NCBI GenBank assembly: GCA_965153455.1
Contig: OZ234496.1
Coordinates: forward strand, 13,880,304-13,944,303
DNA from: Sphagnum compactum
Taxonomy: Eukaryota; Bryophyta; Sphagnopsida; Sphagnales
Direction: 5' to 3'
Length of the DNA stretch: 64,000 nucleotides
This document shows, piece after piece, positions 44,474 through 56,592 of the stretch. Below the pieces are notes generated by a model, which was not told the origin of the DNA, did not search any database, and saw only the letters and a program-made list of their open reading frames with translations. Within the stretch, counting starts at the first letter, position 1; each line of letters starts with the position of its first letter. The position numbers were made by a program, and so were the translations under genes.

Positions 44474-46849
44474 AAAGCAACTGATCTAAACAGTGTTTTT
44501 TTGACTGGCACAACTTAGCCAAATAGCTCTCATATTTTAGCTCCTTCTCTTAAGAAAAAACTAAATTTAAGTTGCCTAAATTTTGCCCTTGGATTTTATG
44601 GCGGGGGCAGTAAATAGCCAGAAATACGAAAGGATTTATTCTTTTGGGGGTACTTTTTTTAACTGGTTTATAGCCAGATTTGGCTAAACCTTCCTATGGA
44701 TGATTGTCACATTGGCTGCATGTTGTTATGGATGATTGCAACTTCGGCTTTGTCACAAAATTCCTAAAAGCAACACCGGAGCTAGCCACCATGTTATCTA
44801 GGGAACTGGAACCCCAACAGAAAACTGTTCCAAATCTACTTGCAATGTCAAATCTAGACCAATAGCCAAATCCACCACAAAGCTTTGCAAGTAAGTTGCA
44901 AACTTCATTTACTCTCTTGTTGACTTGGATTCCATTTGCATGGAGATGTTCCACTCTTCAAAGCCTTTCTATCGTGACATTAAGAAATCATAAAAGTTAT
45001 GTGCATAATGGTGCTTCTCTATGCTTGGCAAAAAGTTATCAAACTTTCAACAAAAGATCTTCATACAAACACTTTGCAACAACTTTGTCCTTGTATTGTA
45101 AACTTATTCAACAACTTGATGTATAGATTACTCCTTCTAAACATGGAATTAAATCCATCGTAATTTCTCTCGATGCTCCTAGTATGGAAAATAATGAGTA
45201 ATATTAACCTACAAGACTTGTTCATATTATAAATTTAACCTACAAATATTATATTTTCCAAGTTTTTTGTTTTTCAATAAAATTTTAAAAGATATTTTGT
45301 CTTAAAACATTTCTTGCAATACACTTTTGAAATCTTGTAATAAATTACATAATTGAAGTATATTGAAGTGAACTCCAATATACATATAGTCAATATATTG
45401 ACTTTAAAATAAGGATTTGGTTTGAAAATAAGAAACATGAAATTGACCATAGGATATATAAAGTTCAAAACAATGTTATGCTTGTATATGGTTTGAGGTT
45501 TTACATTCTATACTTGTAAATAACACAATCGCAATTCCAAATGCGCATAGAATTTATTGTCATTGGTAGTGCATAACAGCACAAAGCCCAAGTTTTAACT
45601 AATTATACATGTGGACATTGGAAACACAGACAAAGAAAATGAAGAATTATGCTTTTTGAGTAAGTACTAAGTACCTAATTGATTTTGTCATTTGATTGTT
45701 TTTTGAAATGTGTATGTATGTTTGGATACATTTAGCAATGATTAACTAAACATCAGGATGAGGAATTATTAAAAAAAAAATTGAATTATTCTAACACTTG
45801 CAAAAGGTTTTCACAATACTCCTCTAAAATATAGAAAGGAATGGCCATCTTTATCAAAATGTATCATGTGTAATGTATACCATGGACCTTCGATCTAAGA
45901 CCATCGATATATGGTACGATTTAGCATCCTTTCGTTCATTTCACATGTGGAAAACATTTATTGATTACATTCTTGTCATTGCATTTCACCACATCCTGAA
46001 TTTATGTTTCCCTTGTTTTTATACTTTGTAACAATTTTAGGAATCTATGTGAGCAAAACAATTGTATTTATATAATAAACAATGAGATGACATACATGGA
46101 CTTAATGTACATTTGTGACATGTCAATGTTGGTTTTGTTCAAAGGGTTGATGGAGAAAAGTTGAATTTGTATTGCACATGGTTCATCCCATGTCTATTTT
46201 GTGAGAATGGAATATCTAAAAATGCATTTTTATACATTTCAAAAAGGTTTATGGGACATTTTATGCAATAATATTTTGAAAACCTTGATATCTTGGAACT
46301 AGCACAAGGATTAACTATGAAGTAATATAATATAACAAAAGATCAAAATCCTAAGAAATTTAATAATTTCTATGTTGTGAAACTCCCACAATCTTTTCCC
46401 AAGAGGACTTCAACAACAAGCATGCAATGTAGGATACACATAATATTTAAGGGTGTGAATACAAAGAAAGGAGCCAAAAACGATGTCAAATAGTGGTGAA
46501 AACTATGAACTTTTTTTAATATGTTTTTCTTGCGACATTTAAAGTTATGTTAACCATTCCAAGTTGTGTTAAGTGACTATGAAAGTTGAGGAATTCAAAT
46601 TAAAAATTCATTAAATTAAATTTTAGGTTTTGGTTTTTAAAAATGATGTTTGAAATTGAATAAGTGTTGTGTCAAATGTGGTTAATTTTACAAAGGACTA
46701 GGTAAAGGACTATTGTAATAACATAATTTTAATGGTAAAAAAATTTAGATGATAGCAACCTGTTACCCAAGTTCAAAAAGCACTCACAATTTAAAAGATA
46801 TCGAATTTAAATTTTTTTAAAATTCAAAGTATTTTTAAAATTAAAAAAC

Positions 46850-47220
46850 TTTCAATAGTTTTTTACCACATGTAAATGGGGTGTAATGTGCATGACATAC
46901 AAAACAAAGTTGTAGTTTATGATACCAAAAAAAAAAAAACTTAAAGTAGTTAGCATATTTTGGTTTGATTCCAAATTATGATAAATTTTCAAGATGAAAA
47001 TGCAAAATTTGCAAAATTTATACATTTTGAAAAAATTCATATTTATTCAACAATGATTAACACAAAACATGTGATCTATTGGGGCAACTATGTGTATTTT
47101 TAGTAACAAGTTGCAAAATATTTCATTCAAAAAATCTTTCATATGAAAAAAGGAAAAAAATTTAAAAAGATTCACAATCCTTTTGTAAAGTAATCATGTT
47201 GGCTCCTTTTTACATACTTG
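46850..47220. repeat. Dispersed repeat, copy A (partner at 58675-59040)
   Basis: Shared order with the partner: CACATGTAAATG, GTTGTAG.TTATGATA, AGCATATTTTGGT.TGATT, AAATTATGA, AAGTTTTCAAGA-type, AATTTGCAAAAT-type, GAGGCAACTAT or GGGGCAACTAT, CAAAATATTTCATT and TTGGCTC. The copies are roughly two-thirds identical. Minus-strand short frames in both translate to related Cys/Phe/Lys-rich peptides, but each is interrupted. Confidence 0.65.
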
Positions 47221-47478
47221 CATTATTAAATGTGATGCACACACATCTAATCCAATGATTTTTTTGGGGTCAAAATCTTGTTTTTTTCCTACCTATAATT
47301 GGCCAATTTTATCCATATACTATGAAAATGTTTTAAATGTCATTAGTTGTTTAAAAACTAAAAATGATGCTTCGTATTAACCAATCCCATTTGAAATCCC
47401 CTCTTTTGTCATTTATCCAAATAACATAATTCCTTATCAACATTGTTTTTGGGGTAAAATTTTGCCACTTGGCAAGGA

Positions 47479-47515
47479 AAGGGGGGGGGGGGGGGGAGGG
47501 GCAAGGGGGCATGAC
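47479..47515. repeat. Poly-G tract
   Basis: An uninterrupted G run of at least 16 bases, then AGGGGCAAGGGGG. Possibly G-quadruplex-forming, and also a place where the assembly could be wrong. Confidence 0.85.
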
Positions 47516-49472
47516 TTTTACATTGGATATTTGGGAGAAAATCCTTCTAATTTGTCACATTTTTAGGGAAGAATTGTTGAAATTACCACATTTAGAAGAT
47601 ATCTTCTTGCAAGTTGCTGGTACATAATGAGGTATCAAAAAAATTTAATTTTTCACTCTAACCTATGGCCAAATTTGACTAATTCTTCTTGTCAAGGATT
47701 GGAAAAAAAAACCATGTTTATTTATATTGATTTAAAGTTAATTTCATGAAATGTTTTGATTGTTTTAAAGGTATTAGTAGTGGCCCTAATGTTGTTGAAT
47801 GGGTATTGCTAGTGCATGACCCTTGAAGGTTGGGGTTTGATGTTTGACATTTATCACCAACTTATGAGTTGCCATCATGATTCACTATGAAATGCATTTT
47901 TGCGAAGTTTTGTCAATTTGTAACAAGTGTTTCAAACAATGTCCAATGCCCATCAATTTAACCCAAATTGCATTTCATGCTATGAGCTCACGAATGCAAA
48001 TCATCATTGTCATTCTCAATGTGATAATTAATAACAATGTTCATAATGAAAGTCACACCCTAACTTTGGGTTTGTGACCAAAGCTAAGACAAGACAAGGA
48101 TAATAAGCTTGGGAATGTTCAAAGCATGACAAGATCTTAAACACATTCCCTTGGTGCAAAGGAAATGTGTGAAAGTGCAAAGAAGAAGCTCCAAAACTAT
48201 CAAATGAACTCTCACTTTGAAAGTTAAAAGTCTTAAGTTGTCCCAAATTTTTGGATCAAGGTTTGGGGATCAAACATTGTCCAAATTGAGGTTTCTTTAA
48301 ATCATTAAAAAGAATTCAAAAAAGTATTACAATAAAGTGGGGTTGTTTGTCCAAAATAAATATATGTAACAATAATTAAAAAGGTCAAGAATCAAATTAC
48401 CAAAACGATTCCTCACCATTCAAATGACAATTTGAGGAATCAAATCACCTTTTATTGAATAGATTGATACATAATTGGAAAACTCTTTTCAAGCATTGGA
48501 AGTTTGCCCTTGGGTGCAAGCAAGGTAGAATATATATAAAAAGTAGTCAATTCAGAATCCAATTTGAAAATGAGACCATTTTTTACATGAACACAAAATT
48601 TCAAAATATTTTAAAGTTTCATTATGAAAAAACATGATTGTGCATTTTTTAAATGGTAAGTTGAATACAAAATCTGAATTTTTTTAATATAATAAAAGTA
48701 AGTAAAATGAAAGTTTGAAATTAACCAAATCAACACAATGTTAAAATATATTTATACATTTGAAGTTGGATATATTATGATTATAATATGAAAATTTTTG
48801 AAAATACATAAAACGTTTTATTACATTTCATCTATTTGCAACCAATTTTGTAAGTAAGTAATCTATTTAAGTCTACTTAGTTAAAAATAGACAATTTTAA
48901 TTAAGTAAATCTATTTCTATAAAATCCATTTAAATGCAATTTAAAAATGTGATTTTCAATATTGTTATGATAAAGTAAAATGATCATTGAATAAAATAAT
49001 TTTTATTTTCAATAAATGAAAGTTTATTTTATGATTATTTTTCATTTATGTTGCAAATAGAGTACAATGATCAAAAGTTGTCTATTTAATCTTGCTTGCA
49101 CCCACTTGAGAGCTTTCAATTTGAAAAAAAAAAATGAAAAAAATTAGGAGGTCTCAACTTTCCAAGGCTCATAACTTGATAGTTTTGGGAATTCCCACTT
49201 TTAAAATGTTTTTAAAATAAATAATAATAATAATAAATAAATAAAGAACTCTTCAAATGTAACCCCCATAGGGACTTACTTGTACCTTGACACGTCTTTT
49301 TTTCCCTTCCAATCAACGATTTTCAATTTTGGATAGTCATGGGCTTTCAACCTCTAGTGTAAAGAGGGCTTTAAGTAAATGAATAATAACCAAATTTGAC
49401 TATAAATAATAAATTAAAAATTAAAAAAAAACATATAAGCATCTTAAAATGTGTCTTCACACTTGACATTAT

Positions 49473-49850
49473 GATGCATTCACACTTGATGTTAAATTAA
49501 ATGTTTAATTGAAAATCTAGGTGGCATCATCCTACATGGCACCCAATGTTAAATGGCCGATAGCTTAATGTTAAGTGAATGTTAGTTTAACAGTTTGAGT
49601 CTTAAATGACTAGTATGGTGTTAAGGGACTCAGCACACTAGAGTCCCTAACACCAAGTGTGAATGCACCTTTAGAGACTCTGGCGTTTTTGTCACCCAAC
49701 ACCAAGTGTGAATGTACCTTTAGAGACTCTGGCGTTTTTGTCACCCAACACCAAGTGTGAATGCACCTTTAGAGACTCTGGCGGTTTTGTCACCCAACAC
49801 CAAGTGTGAATGCACCTTTTGGAGACTCTGGCGTTCTTGTCACCCAACAC
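49473..49850. repeat. Exact 49-bp tandem array built on a transposon-like terminus
   Basis: CACCAAGTGTGAATGCACCT (one copy with GTACC) recurs at 49651, 49700, 49749 and 49798, exactly 49 bp apart, each followed by TTAGAGACTCTGGCG and TTGTCACCCAA. The same sequence appears once in reverse at 49473-49493 (GATGCATTCACACTTGATGT), so the array looks like the multiplied right end of an inverted-repeat element spanning about 49445-49850. Confidence 0.85.
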
Positions 49851-50704
49851 CGAGCTTGTCACTGAGGACCTAAACCTACTTAGCCTACTGTGAAAATTTC
49901 ATGTTAAGCTTTATAACCGGAACCGGCTATTTGAACATTTTGAGAACCTGCGGGCGAGTGGATGTTATACCCGGGATGATAACCGGAGGGTACCTTCTTG
50001 CTGCTGGCCGTTTCTTGTTGTTCTTCTTCACATCCAATTTTCTTTCTTTCTTCCTTTTCTTTCTTTCTTTTTTGGGTTTTGTTTCCTTTGGTTGTTGGCC
50101 TTTAGTGTCCGAATTCTCCAACGACGATGCAGCTTCTTCTTCCTGTTGCACTTGTTTTTGTTGATTCTTTGAAGAATTGGAGAATTGTGAAATTCGGGAC
50201 TGTTTTCTGCCATTGCTCATTGTTTCATTTTCTGTTTTGCATCGCATAATTTCCTCTCTAATCTATTTATTATCCTTTGACGATCTCCGTCTTTTTTTTC
50301 TTCTTCTTTGTCTTTCTCGAAGCTTTCCTCTGGATCAATCCAGAATCGCTTCCAACAAGAAGCTCATCGGAAGCCGAATCCCTGCGCATCCTACGAACAT
50401 ACCCAGGTACCTCTCAGTCTGTGATGGTCGTGTTAAGCGAGGACGGATATCTTTCACGCTAAAGCAGAGATCCAACTCTTCCACTGGTTTTCGATGTTCT
50501 GTGCAGAGAGGAAGAGCTTGAGTATGAACGTGCTGGCTCCTATCTGGCTATTATGTCATGTTCAGCCGAAAGGCAAAGGGAAGAGGCACAGCGTGAGCTC
50601 CTGCCAGGTGCCACTCCCGTTCTAGGATCGGAAGCAAAATGCAATGATGGGTTTGCAATTATAGATGCACGTGGTGGTGGTTCCTGCTGCGTCCTTCGGA
50701 GCAG
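49851..50704. promoter_or_regulatory. Probable promoter and 5' leader of the XRI1-like gene
   Basis: A long CT-rich tract (about 50030-50090) and a T/CTTCTT-rich stretch (50288-50330) are typical of plant leaders. A possible leader intron runs from a CAG|GTACCT donor at about 50406 to a GTGCAG acceptor at about 50506. A minus-strand frame at 49927-50247 translates to a Lys/Arg-rich peptide, but that is what a CT-rich tract gives in reverse. Confidence 0.45.
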
Positions 50705-53040
50705 ATGGCAGGGAGGGGTGGTGATACAACAGAGCCTTGGTTCTGGCAAGATGATTTATTCAAGCTTGGTTTCAAGGTGTCTCCTTTAGGTCTGCGTTAT
50801 AAACATGCTTCACACTTACTTCTTAGAGAAAACTTCAGCTGTTGAATTGTGATGGTACTGTTTGGGGAAGAGGCTGTTAAACCAGTCTCCATCTTCCTTC
50901 ATTTGTGGCTGGCTGACTGAATCATTCTGTGATGTGCAGTGGTGGCAGCGGCCACTTCTAGGTCATTTTGGATGATTTGACTCAAATTGAAGGAGACTCC
51001 CATGCCTTGTTTGCTTCATTCCAGTTACAGATTCAAGATACTGCAATCCTTGTCTCTTCTCATTTGATATTCAAGACAAAGGTTTGCTCAACTTTCTAAG
51101 TTTCCAGAAAATGGTTTTTGCATTGTGGGGGGAGCTCGGAATTGGTTCCTGGAGAGAGGAGATGACTGCAGATGTTTTCATGGCTTAAAAAGCTTTTTTG
51201 CAATAATTGAGTGCTTGTAACTTGTTTTGCATAATTGCAAAAGATTTTGTTCTGAGAGGCAGTGCTGCTGTCTGGCCTTTCTCTGTAGTTCAAGAAGTGA
51301 CAACACAACACATGGAATCCTTATAGGCTGACACTAGGTTTTTGACTTGGTTGTTGTGGTACTTCAGGAATTGACAGTCAGCACTCTCCTTCATCTGACT
51401 ATGGCATCCAACAGAATCAGCGATACAAAAGGCGGCGGATGCTGCAATTCTCTGGAGCAAGAACTGATACACTCCCACCGGACTCAGCTACTCCTGTACT
51501 GGCTTCAGGTCTTGGGGTAAGATGATATCTAGTTATCAGCCTGAAACTCTCAATATTGTGAGTTTTTACGGGTCTGTTTTATCAAGCCTAATTTGATAGG
51601 GTTGGTGATGTATTGTGAAACAGGACTGCATAACTCTGTCAATCCCCGGCTCAGAGAATAACATAGTGCCTTTTCCCACATCAGCAAGTCTTTTATGGTG
51701 CACAAGAAATGGTATGCATCTGGCCTCTTTACAAGATCTGCTTCAAGGCTGTGTGCATTGGCTCATGATGTTTGGCCTTTGCAGACATTATATTTTCTTC
51801 CATTGTATTTGCAGAAGATGCCTCTGGACCTGCAATTGCAAATGTTCAACAGTGGGGGGAAAAATGGATGGTGAGGTGCTTTGAGCAGAACAGGTACAAT
51901 GCTTGTTATCCAATGGAGACAATCAATTTCATAAGACTGCTCCATTGCCAGACATATCTGAGATGTAAGTCATCTCAGATGCATAGATCATTCCAGGAAC
52001 ACACAGACCTAAGTGGATATTGAATAAAGTAACCTGCTGACTCCCCCTATAATTGGAATGCTTAATTGCATTCCGATTTGGATTGCTGCTCAGTGGTCTG
52101 AATAATTGTTTTACAGTTCTCATTACCATGTTCTGGCAATCCAGCCTGATCAGTTTGTTAAAAGTTCTAGGTTTTCAGGGATATAATAGCACACCAAACA
52201 CCTGGACAGATTCAATTCATAGAAAACTCTTTCTTGTATGGTTATCATTGTGACTTTTTCTGCAGTGAGCTGAGAGTACATTCTGCTGTTGTTTTCAGGA
52301 TATTGTCAGGGTTGCCTTTTGATGAATTCCATCCAGGTACTATCCTTTACATTTTATATACAGTTGTTAGCCAGGAGAAGACCTGCTGTCTACTTGAAGT
52401 AATTTCTAGACCAATTTTATGACATGTCCTCCAAGATTTTGTTACAGGGAAGGTCACAAAAATTGATTGTATTGTGTAGTATTCTTGCAGGAGATTGCCC
52501 ACAACCTTGGCAACCACAGCCACAGCATCAACAAGAAGCTGACATGTTGCAGGGTCCTGCGACACCCTTTTCCAAGCCACCCCTTTTTGGTAATGCTCTT
52601 CTCAAACTACAGATTCGTGTATAAGATGACAGGGGTGTAAGCATGAGAATGAAATACCAATTTTCTGTTCTGTGTACGAACTCATACTTGACAAATCTTC
52701 ACCAGCCAAGTCTATAGCTGAGGACTGCTGCTTGATGATGATGATTGCAGGTCAAAAACCATCAACTGGTCCAAGTAGATTCAAACTGAAATCAGAAACA
52801 CCTGTTACATATCCCTTTGCACTTTTGAAACCATATAGTGCTGAAGGGGCTGTGACTCTCAATGACATCAACAAGTGGCTGCTAAGTTTGCCACCAAGGC
52901 CTGTGCAAGGAACTATTCCCATCAAGGAGAGGCCTCTAGCTCAGCTGGGTTCAGGTCTTTCTGGGAAGTCTGTTGTTGCTTGTACCAAGGTCCATGCAGA
53001 AGGTAATGGCACCATCACCATTATGAGGACCAAAGGATAA
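50705..53040 (+). CDS. XRI1-like: XRI1-like protein (X-ray induced 1; DNA repair and meiosis)
   Basis: Arabidopsis XRI1 is induced by ionising radiation, interacts with MND1 and is needed for meiosis. My exon model is 50705-50776, 50940-50961, 51368-51516, 51624-51711, 51815-51893, 52266-52336, 52491-52589 and 52751-53040. All introns are GT-AG and phases join, for 870 bp or 289 codons, near the length I recall for XRI1. The N-terminus has the acidic/aromatic EPWFWQDD motif (residues 10-17). The middle has QRYKRRRMLQFSG. The last exon holds the family tail YPFALLKPYSAEGAVTLNDI .. SGKSVVACTKV .. GTITIMRTKG, which is diagnostic in my recollection. An in-frame TGA lies 66 bp before the ATG. The 22-bp second exon is the least certain. 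Exon 6 has a second in-frame acceptor at 52299, 33 bp downstream. Confidence 0.8.
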
Positions 53041-54475
53041 TCCTCCATCACAGATGTGCAGACCACCAATTGTGAAAAATCATTCAAGGGAGCTTCATAT
53101 AGCACTGCACTATTCTTCTGCATATACATGGATTCCCTCAAGGGTCTCACTACCTTCACCATTTGCATGGCAGATTCGGCATAAATCTTTAGAGGGCTAG
53201 CACAACAGGCTAGAAACTTTTGAGTGTATAGCTACTAGTGTTTCTTTTGATAGAGGGCCATATGCAGCTCCAAAGAAGATGGCAAGGCTTATACCTTTTT
53301 TACTGAGTGTAAATTAGAGCAGGTCTTTGCATCTCCATGTTCCATAGTAGTCCCCAGACACCACAGTCCCTAAGAAATTGTGAGGATCCTGTTTGGCAGG
53401 TAGTCACCAGTTCATTCATACTCAAAGACCATTTTGTTCGAGATCCCAGTGGGTTCAACTTCAATTGTATCCTTCTTTTAGTCACGCTTATGTCAACAGC
53501 TAGAGTATGTCTGTGACACCCATCGGTAACATGGTTGGGCTTCATCCGCAACTGAGCCATAACAAGCTGCTGCATGTGTGGGCTATTTGTTCAGTCTGGT
53601 TGGGTTGGACTCCCTTGGCATGTTTGGACCATCATCAACAATGCAACCATCCTGCCACCCCTCAGGTTGTACACTCTTCAAATCTTCTTTATCTCACGTT
53701 TGTGAGTGTTGATTGATGTTGAAAGCAACTTCCATTATTACATAATAAAAGAAGGAACATAAACTGAGACATGCTTCGATGTCACTATGTTGGGGATAGA
53801 TAAGGTATAGATCTTAAACCCCTAAACCCTTGGGGATCATTTCCTATTAAAGGTTTAGTGTGACCATGTAGACAATTGAACACATGTTCTTCAGAGGGGA
53901 ATCCGATTATGAGACTTTAGCTCAAGAGATTGATTATACTAGGAAAGTCATGCTCGTTTACATTGCAAAAAAGTCCTACAATAAGGCTTCATAGAATTGG
54001 CACCCAACACTAATGAAAAACTCACTAAGGCGCACACACATAAAAGCATGCCCACAAATTGAGGAAGCTAGAACCCGTTTTCACACTAAGTTGAGTTACA
54101 ACAATAAATAACAATTACAAGAAACTATTATTCTGCAATAAATACTTAAAAAAACCCAAATGGTCAAGCCACAAGCAACACTATGACCACAACAAATAAT
54201 AACAAAGTAAACATATATGAAAACATGCACACAAAAAGGAACAACCGAAAACCCCATTTACACTAATCTGAGTTCCAACAACAAATAACTAGAAAAGAAA
54301 AAAATTAAATATATTGTAGTAAATACTTAATACGTCAAATGGTCCAAAGTAATTAATAACAATTATTAAGACCTTGGTAACCAATTTTGTAAGAAATAGG
54401 TCTCATATATAGGTAGATAGGTAAGAAAATAGGTAATTACTAGGGAAGTAGATGGTTTATATATAGGTAAGGACT
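53041..54475. other. 3' flank of the XRI1-like gene and intergenic DNA
   Basis: Mixed composition to about 53700 (possible 3' UTR; frames at 53300-53716 have no motif), then AT-rich. TAGGTAG-type runs at about 54410-54440 resemble the core of the CACTA element and the palindromic elements. Confidence 0.5.
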
Positions 54476-54535
54476 GTTTTTACTACCTACCTAATAACAA
54501 AATGCTTGTGGGTTGTTAGTAGGTAGGTAGAAAGA
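54476..54535. repeat. Short palindromic element (copy 2)
   Basis: GTTTTTACTACCTACCTAAT at the left and GTTAGTAGGTAGGTAG at the right pair as an inverted repeat around a core of about 24 bp. It has the same ends as the 44383-44473 copy but a shorter and different core, and AAAGCAA follows both. Confidence 0.7.
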
Positions 54536-56481
54536 AAAGCAATAGAACTAACCACCATGGTTAGCTTGGAACTGGAACCCAACAGAAAATTGTTTCCTGA
54601 CTATTTACCATTCATCCTTTATGGTGCGCTGGTGGGTGTTGGTGTGATGAGAAATTGGGTTGGATGAAAACCTAATGGTGATGAAACTTTGCCATCAACC
54701 ATCAAAAGTTGTATACAACAAAGCTTCGACAGTTGATGGGAATTGGTGGTTTTGTGCAATCTTTGTGGTGTTTTGTTTTATGGTTTGTTTCTTGCGAGTT
54801 ATGAAGAGTGGTTGTTTGTGTTGTGACGACAATCAGCATTTTCTTTTGGTTATTTTGGTTATTTTTCATTGATGGAGAGGTGATGGTGTTTTTGAGCTGG
54901 ATTTGGAGGATACTAATGATGGATTGTTGGGTGCATTGTGGATATAGTTGTTGGTTCTACTTTGGTGAAGGGAGGCATTTCTTTTCATTGTGGATTTTTG
55001 GTGTTGAAGTTTTTGGAGCTTGGTAGACTTACTTGAGTTGTTGTGGGAAGAATGCCCACTCTTAAAAACTTAATATCCTTGTTCTAAGGCTTACAAATTT
55101 TGTTATGGGTTGGCTTCAATAGGATGGAATTAGGTTTTGAAATTGTCTTTAAGGGTAACAATAAGGGATGTGATGAAAGGCTCTAAAGATTTCGGAATAG
55201 TGTTCGTGGCAAGTCTAAAGTAATGTGGTTGGGAATCAATGTTCTTGGTTGAGGTCTTTCGGGGAATTGTATCTAGTAGAGAATACCTACCTCGGCGAGA
55301 CCTTTGAAATGATGATCTATTACCAGTATCTGTTATTGTTGTGGGGTGAGTGTGTTGAAGAGGGTCTTGGTGGTATGTCTCACTTTGTTTCAACCTACCA
55401 AATCTACTAGTTTTGCAATGTTGTTGTCTACTGAAGTGGGGAGTTTTTCTAATGGAAACATTCTGAATTGTGTCAGTCAAGTTAATATTATGTATGTTAC
55501 TTGCACCAGAGTTGCATCAGATATTTTCTACTGTCCTTGTTTGCCAAAGATGGGGTTTGGGTTGCCATATTAAGGTTTGCCATTGAAGTACCAATGGAGC
55601 TCAAGAGAGTGAAATCAAAATGATCTAATCCCTAAAGGCCCATAGGTCAATCACAATTAGAAAATATGTAGGAGCTTACTTGATGCAAGACATTACATTA
55701 CTCTATTACTTTATAACATATGGCTACATTGTTTCATGATTTATTAAGTTGAGGTTGTGTGTGTTTATGCACCAGCTTTTTACGTTACATTGGTTCATTG
55801 TGGCCCAAAGTGATTACTTTGGCAATTCTAAATAGGATATTGGATAACTTTGGTGTAAAAATTGAAGTCCTCAAAAACCAAGGCATGGAGTTGTGAAAAT
55901 AGTCATAAGCTTCATGCAAACAAGTTTTAATTGATCATAGGATTACTTATCATTTTGTAATCATCTCAAGGTTGATGATTTGGGATAAAACATGGTACAA
56001 ATAACAAAGAAAGTCGTATGAAATAACGGGTTGCAAAAATGAGATACAATTGATTAAAACACATGTTAACAATCGTTGGGAATGAGATATTGGTTATGAA
56101 GTTGTTGTGTACAAGATTCTTTGGTAACTTATTTTCTTGTTCATGGGTGTGGTTTTGAAATATTTTCTTCCCTATGGAGGCACGTGGTAGCACCCTTGGA
56201 CTCCAAAAGATTCAAAAGGTGGCACCTTATGTAGGTTAAATATAATAGTTCAAGGTGAACCATGAATTTGTGGCAAATTGCGAGACTTTGATTATGTGGA
56301 GCAATGTTGGGGGGGTAAGTCTAATATATCCATGAATATATCACAATGTGAATAACTAGTGTATACATTAGTCAACCGGTACATTTTGTTGTTACTATTT
56401 TGATTACCCTATTGGGTTGGTAAGTATTTCAAATTTACTCTATCTTTGCTTTACCCAACTATATAATAAAAATCAGTATAC
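54536..56481. other. AT-rich intergenic DNA, nothing recognised
   Basis: G/T-rich stretch at 54660-55030 gives hydrophobic open frames with no family motif. No gene supported. Confidence 0.5.
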
Positions 56482-56592
56482 AACACATCCCCTCCCCTCT
56501 CCCCCCATTCATGTGGATAGCTTTCAACATATATATGCATAAAATATGTTGAAAGCTATCCACATGAATGGGGGGGGGGAAGGGGATGTGTT
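56482..56592. repeat. Near-perfect hairpin, arms of about 50 bp, loop of about 11 bp
   Basis: The left arm 56482-56532 (AACACATCCCC, a C-rich tract, ATTCATGTGGATAGCTTTCAACAT-type) and the right arm 56544-56592 are reverse complements except in the length and composition of the C/G-rich tract. Flanks on both sides are TATATA-rich. Too perfect to be old; a young foldback MITE or a hairpin-RNA source is possible. Confidence 0.9.

Larger units (their letters stand above)
44955..49440. other. AT-rich intergenic DNA with one old dispersed repeat
   Basis: Very AT-rich with no gene supported. A truncated MITE-like terminus (CTCTAGTGTAAAGAGGGCTTTAA, listed here as a motif similar to the 39921 element) stands near 49352-49373 with no partner found. 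Confidence 0.5.

Noticed and set aside
49927-50247. Minus-strand Lys/Arg-rich frame of 106 codons
   Set aside because: It is the reverse reading of a CT-rich leader tract; no start context or motif; kept only as a possibility.
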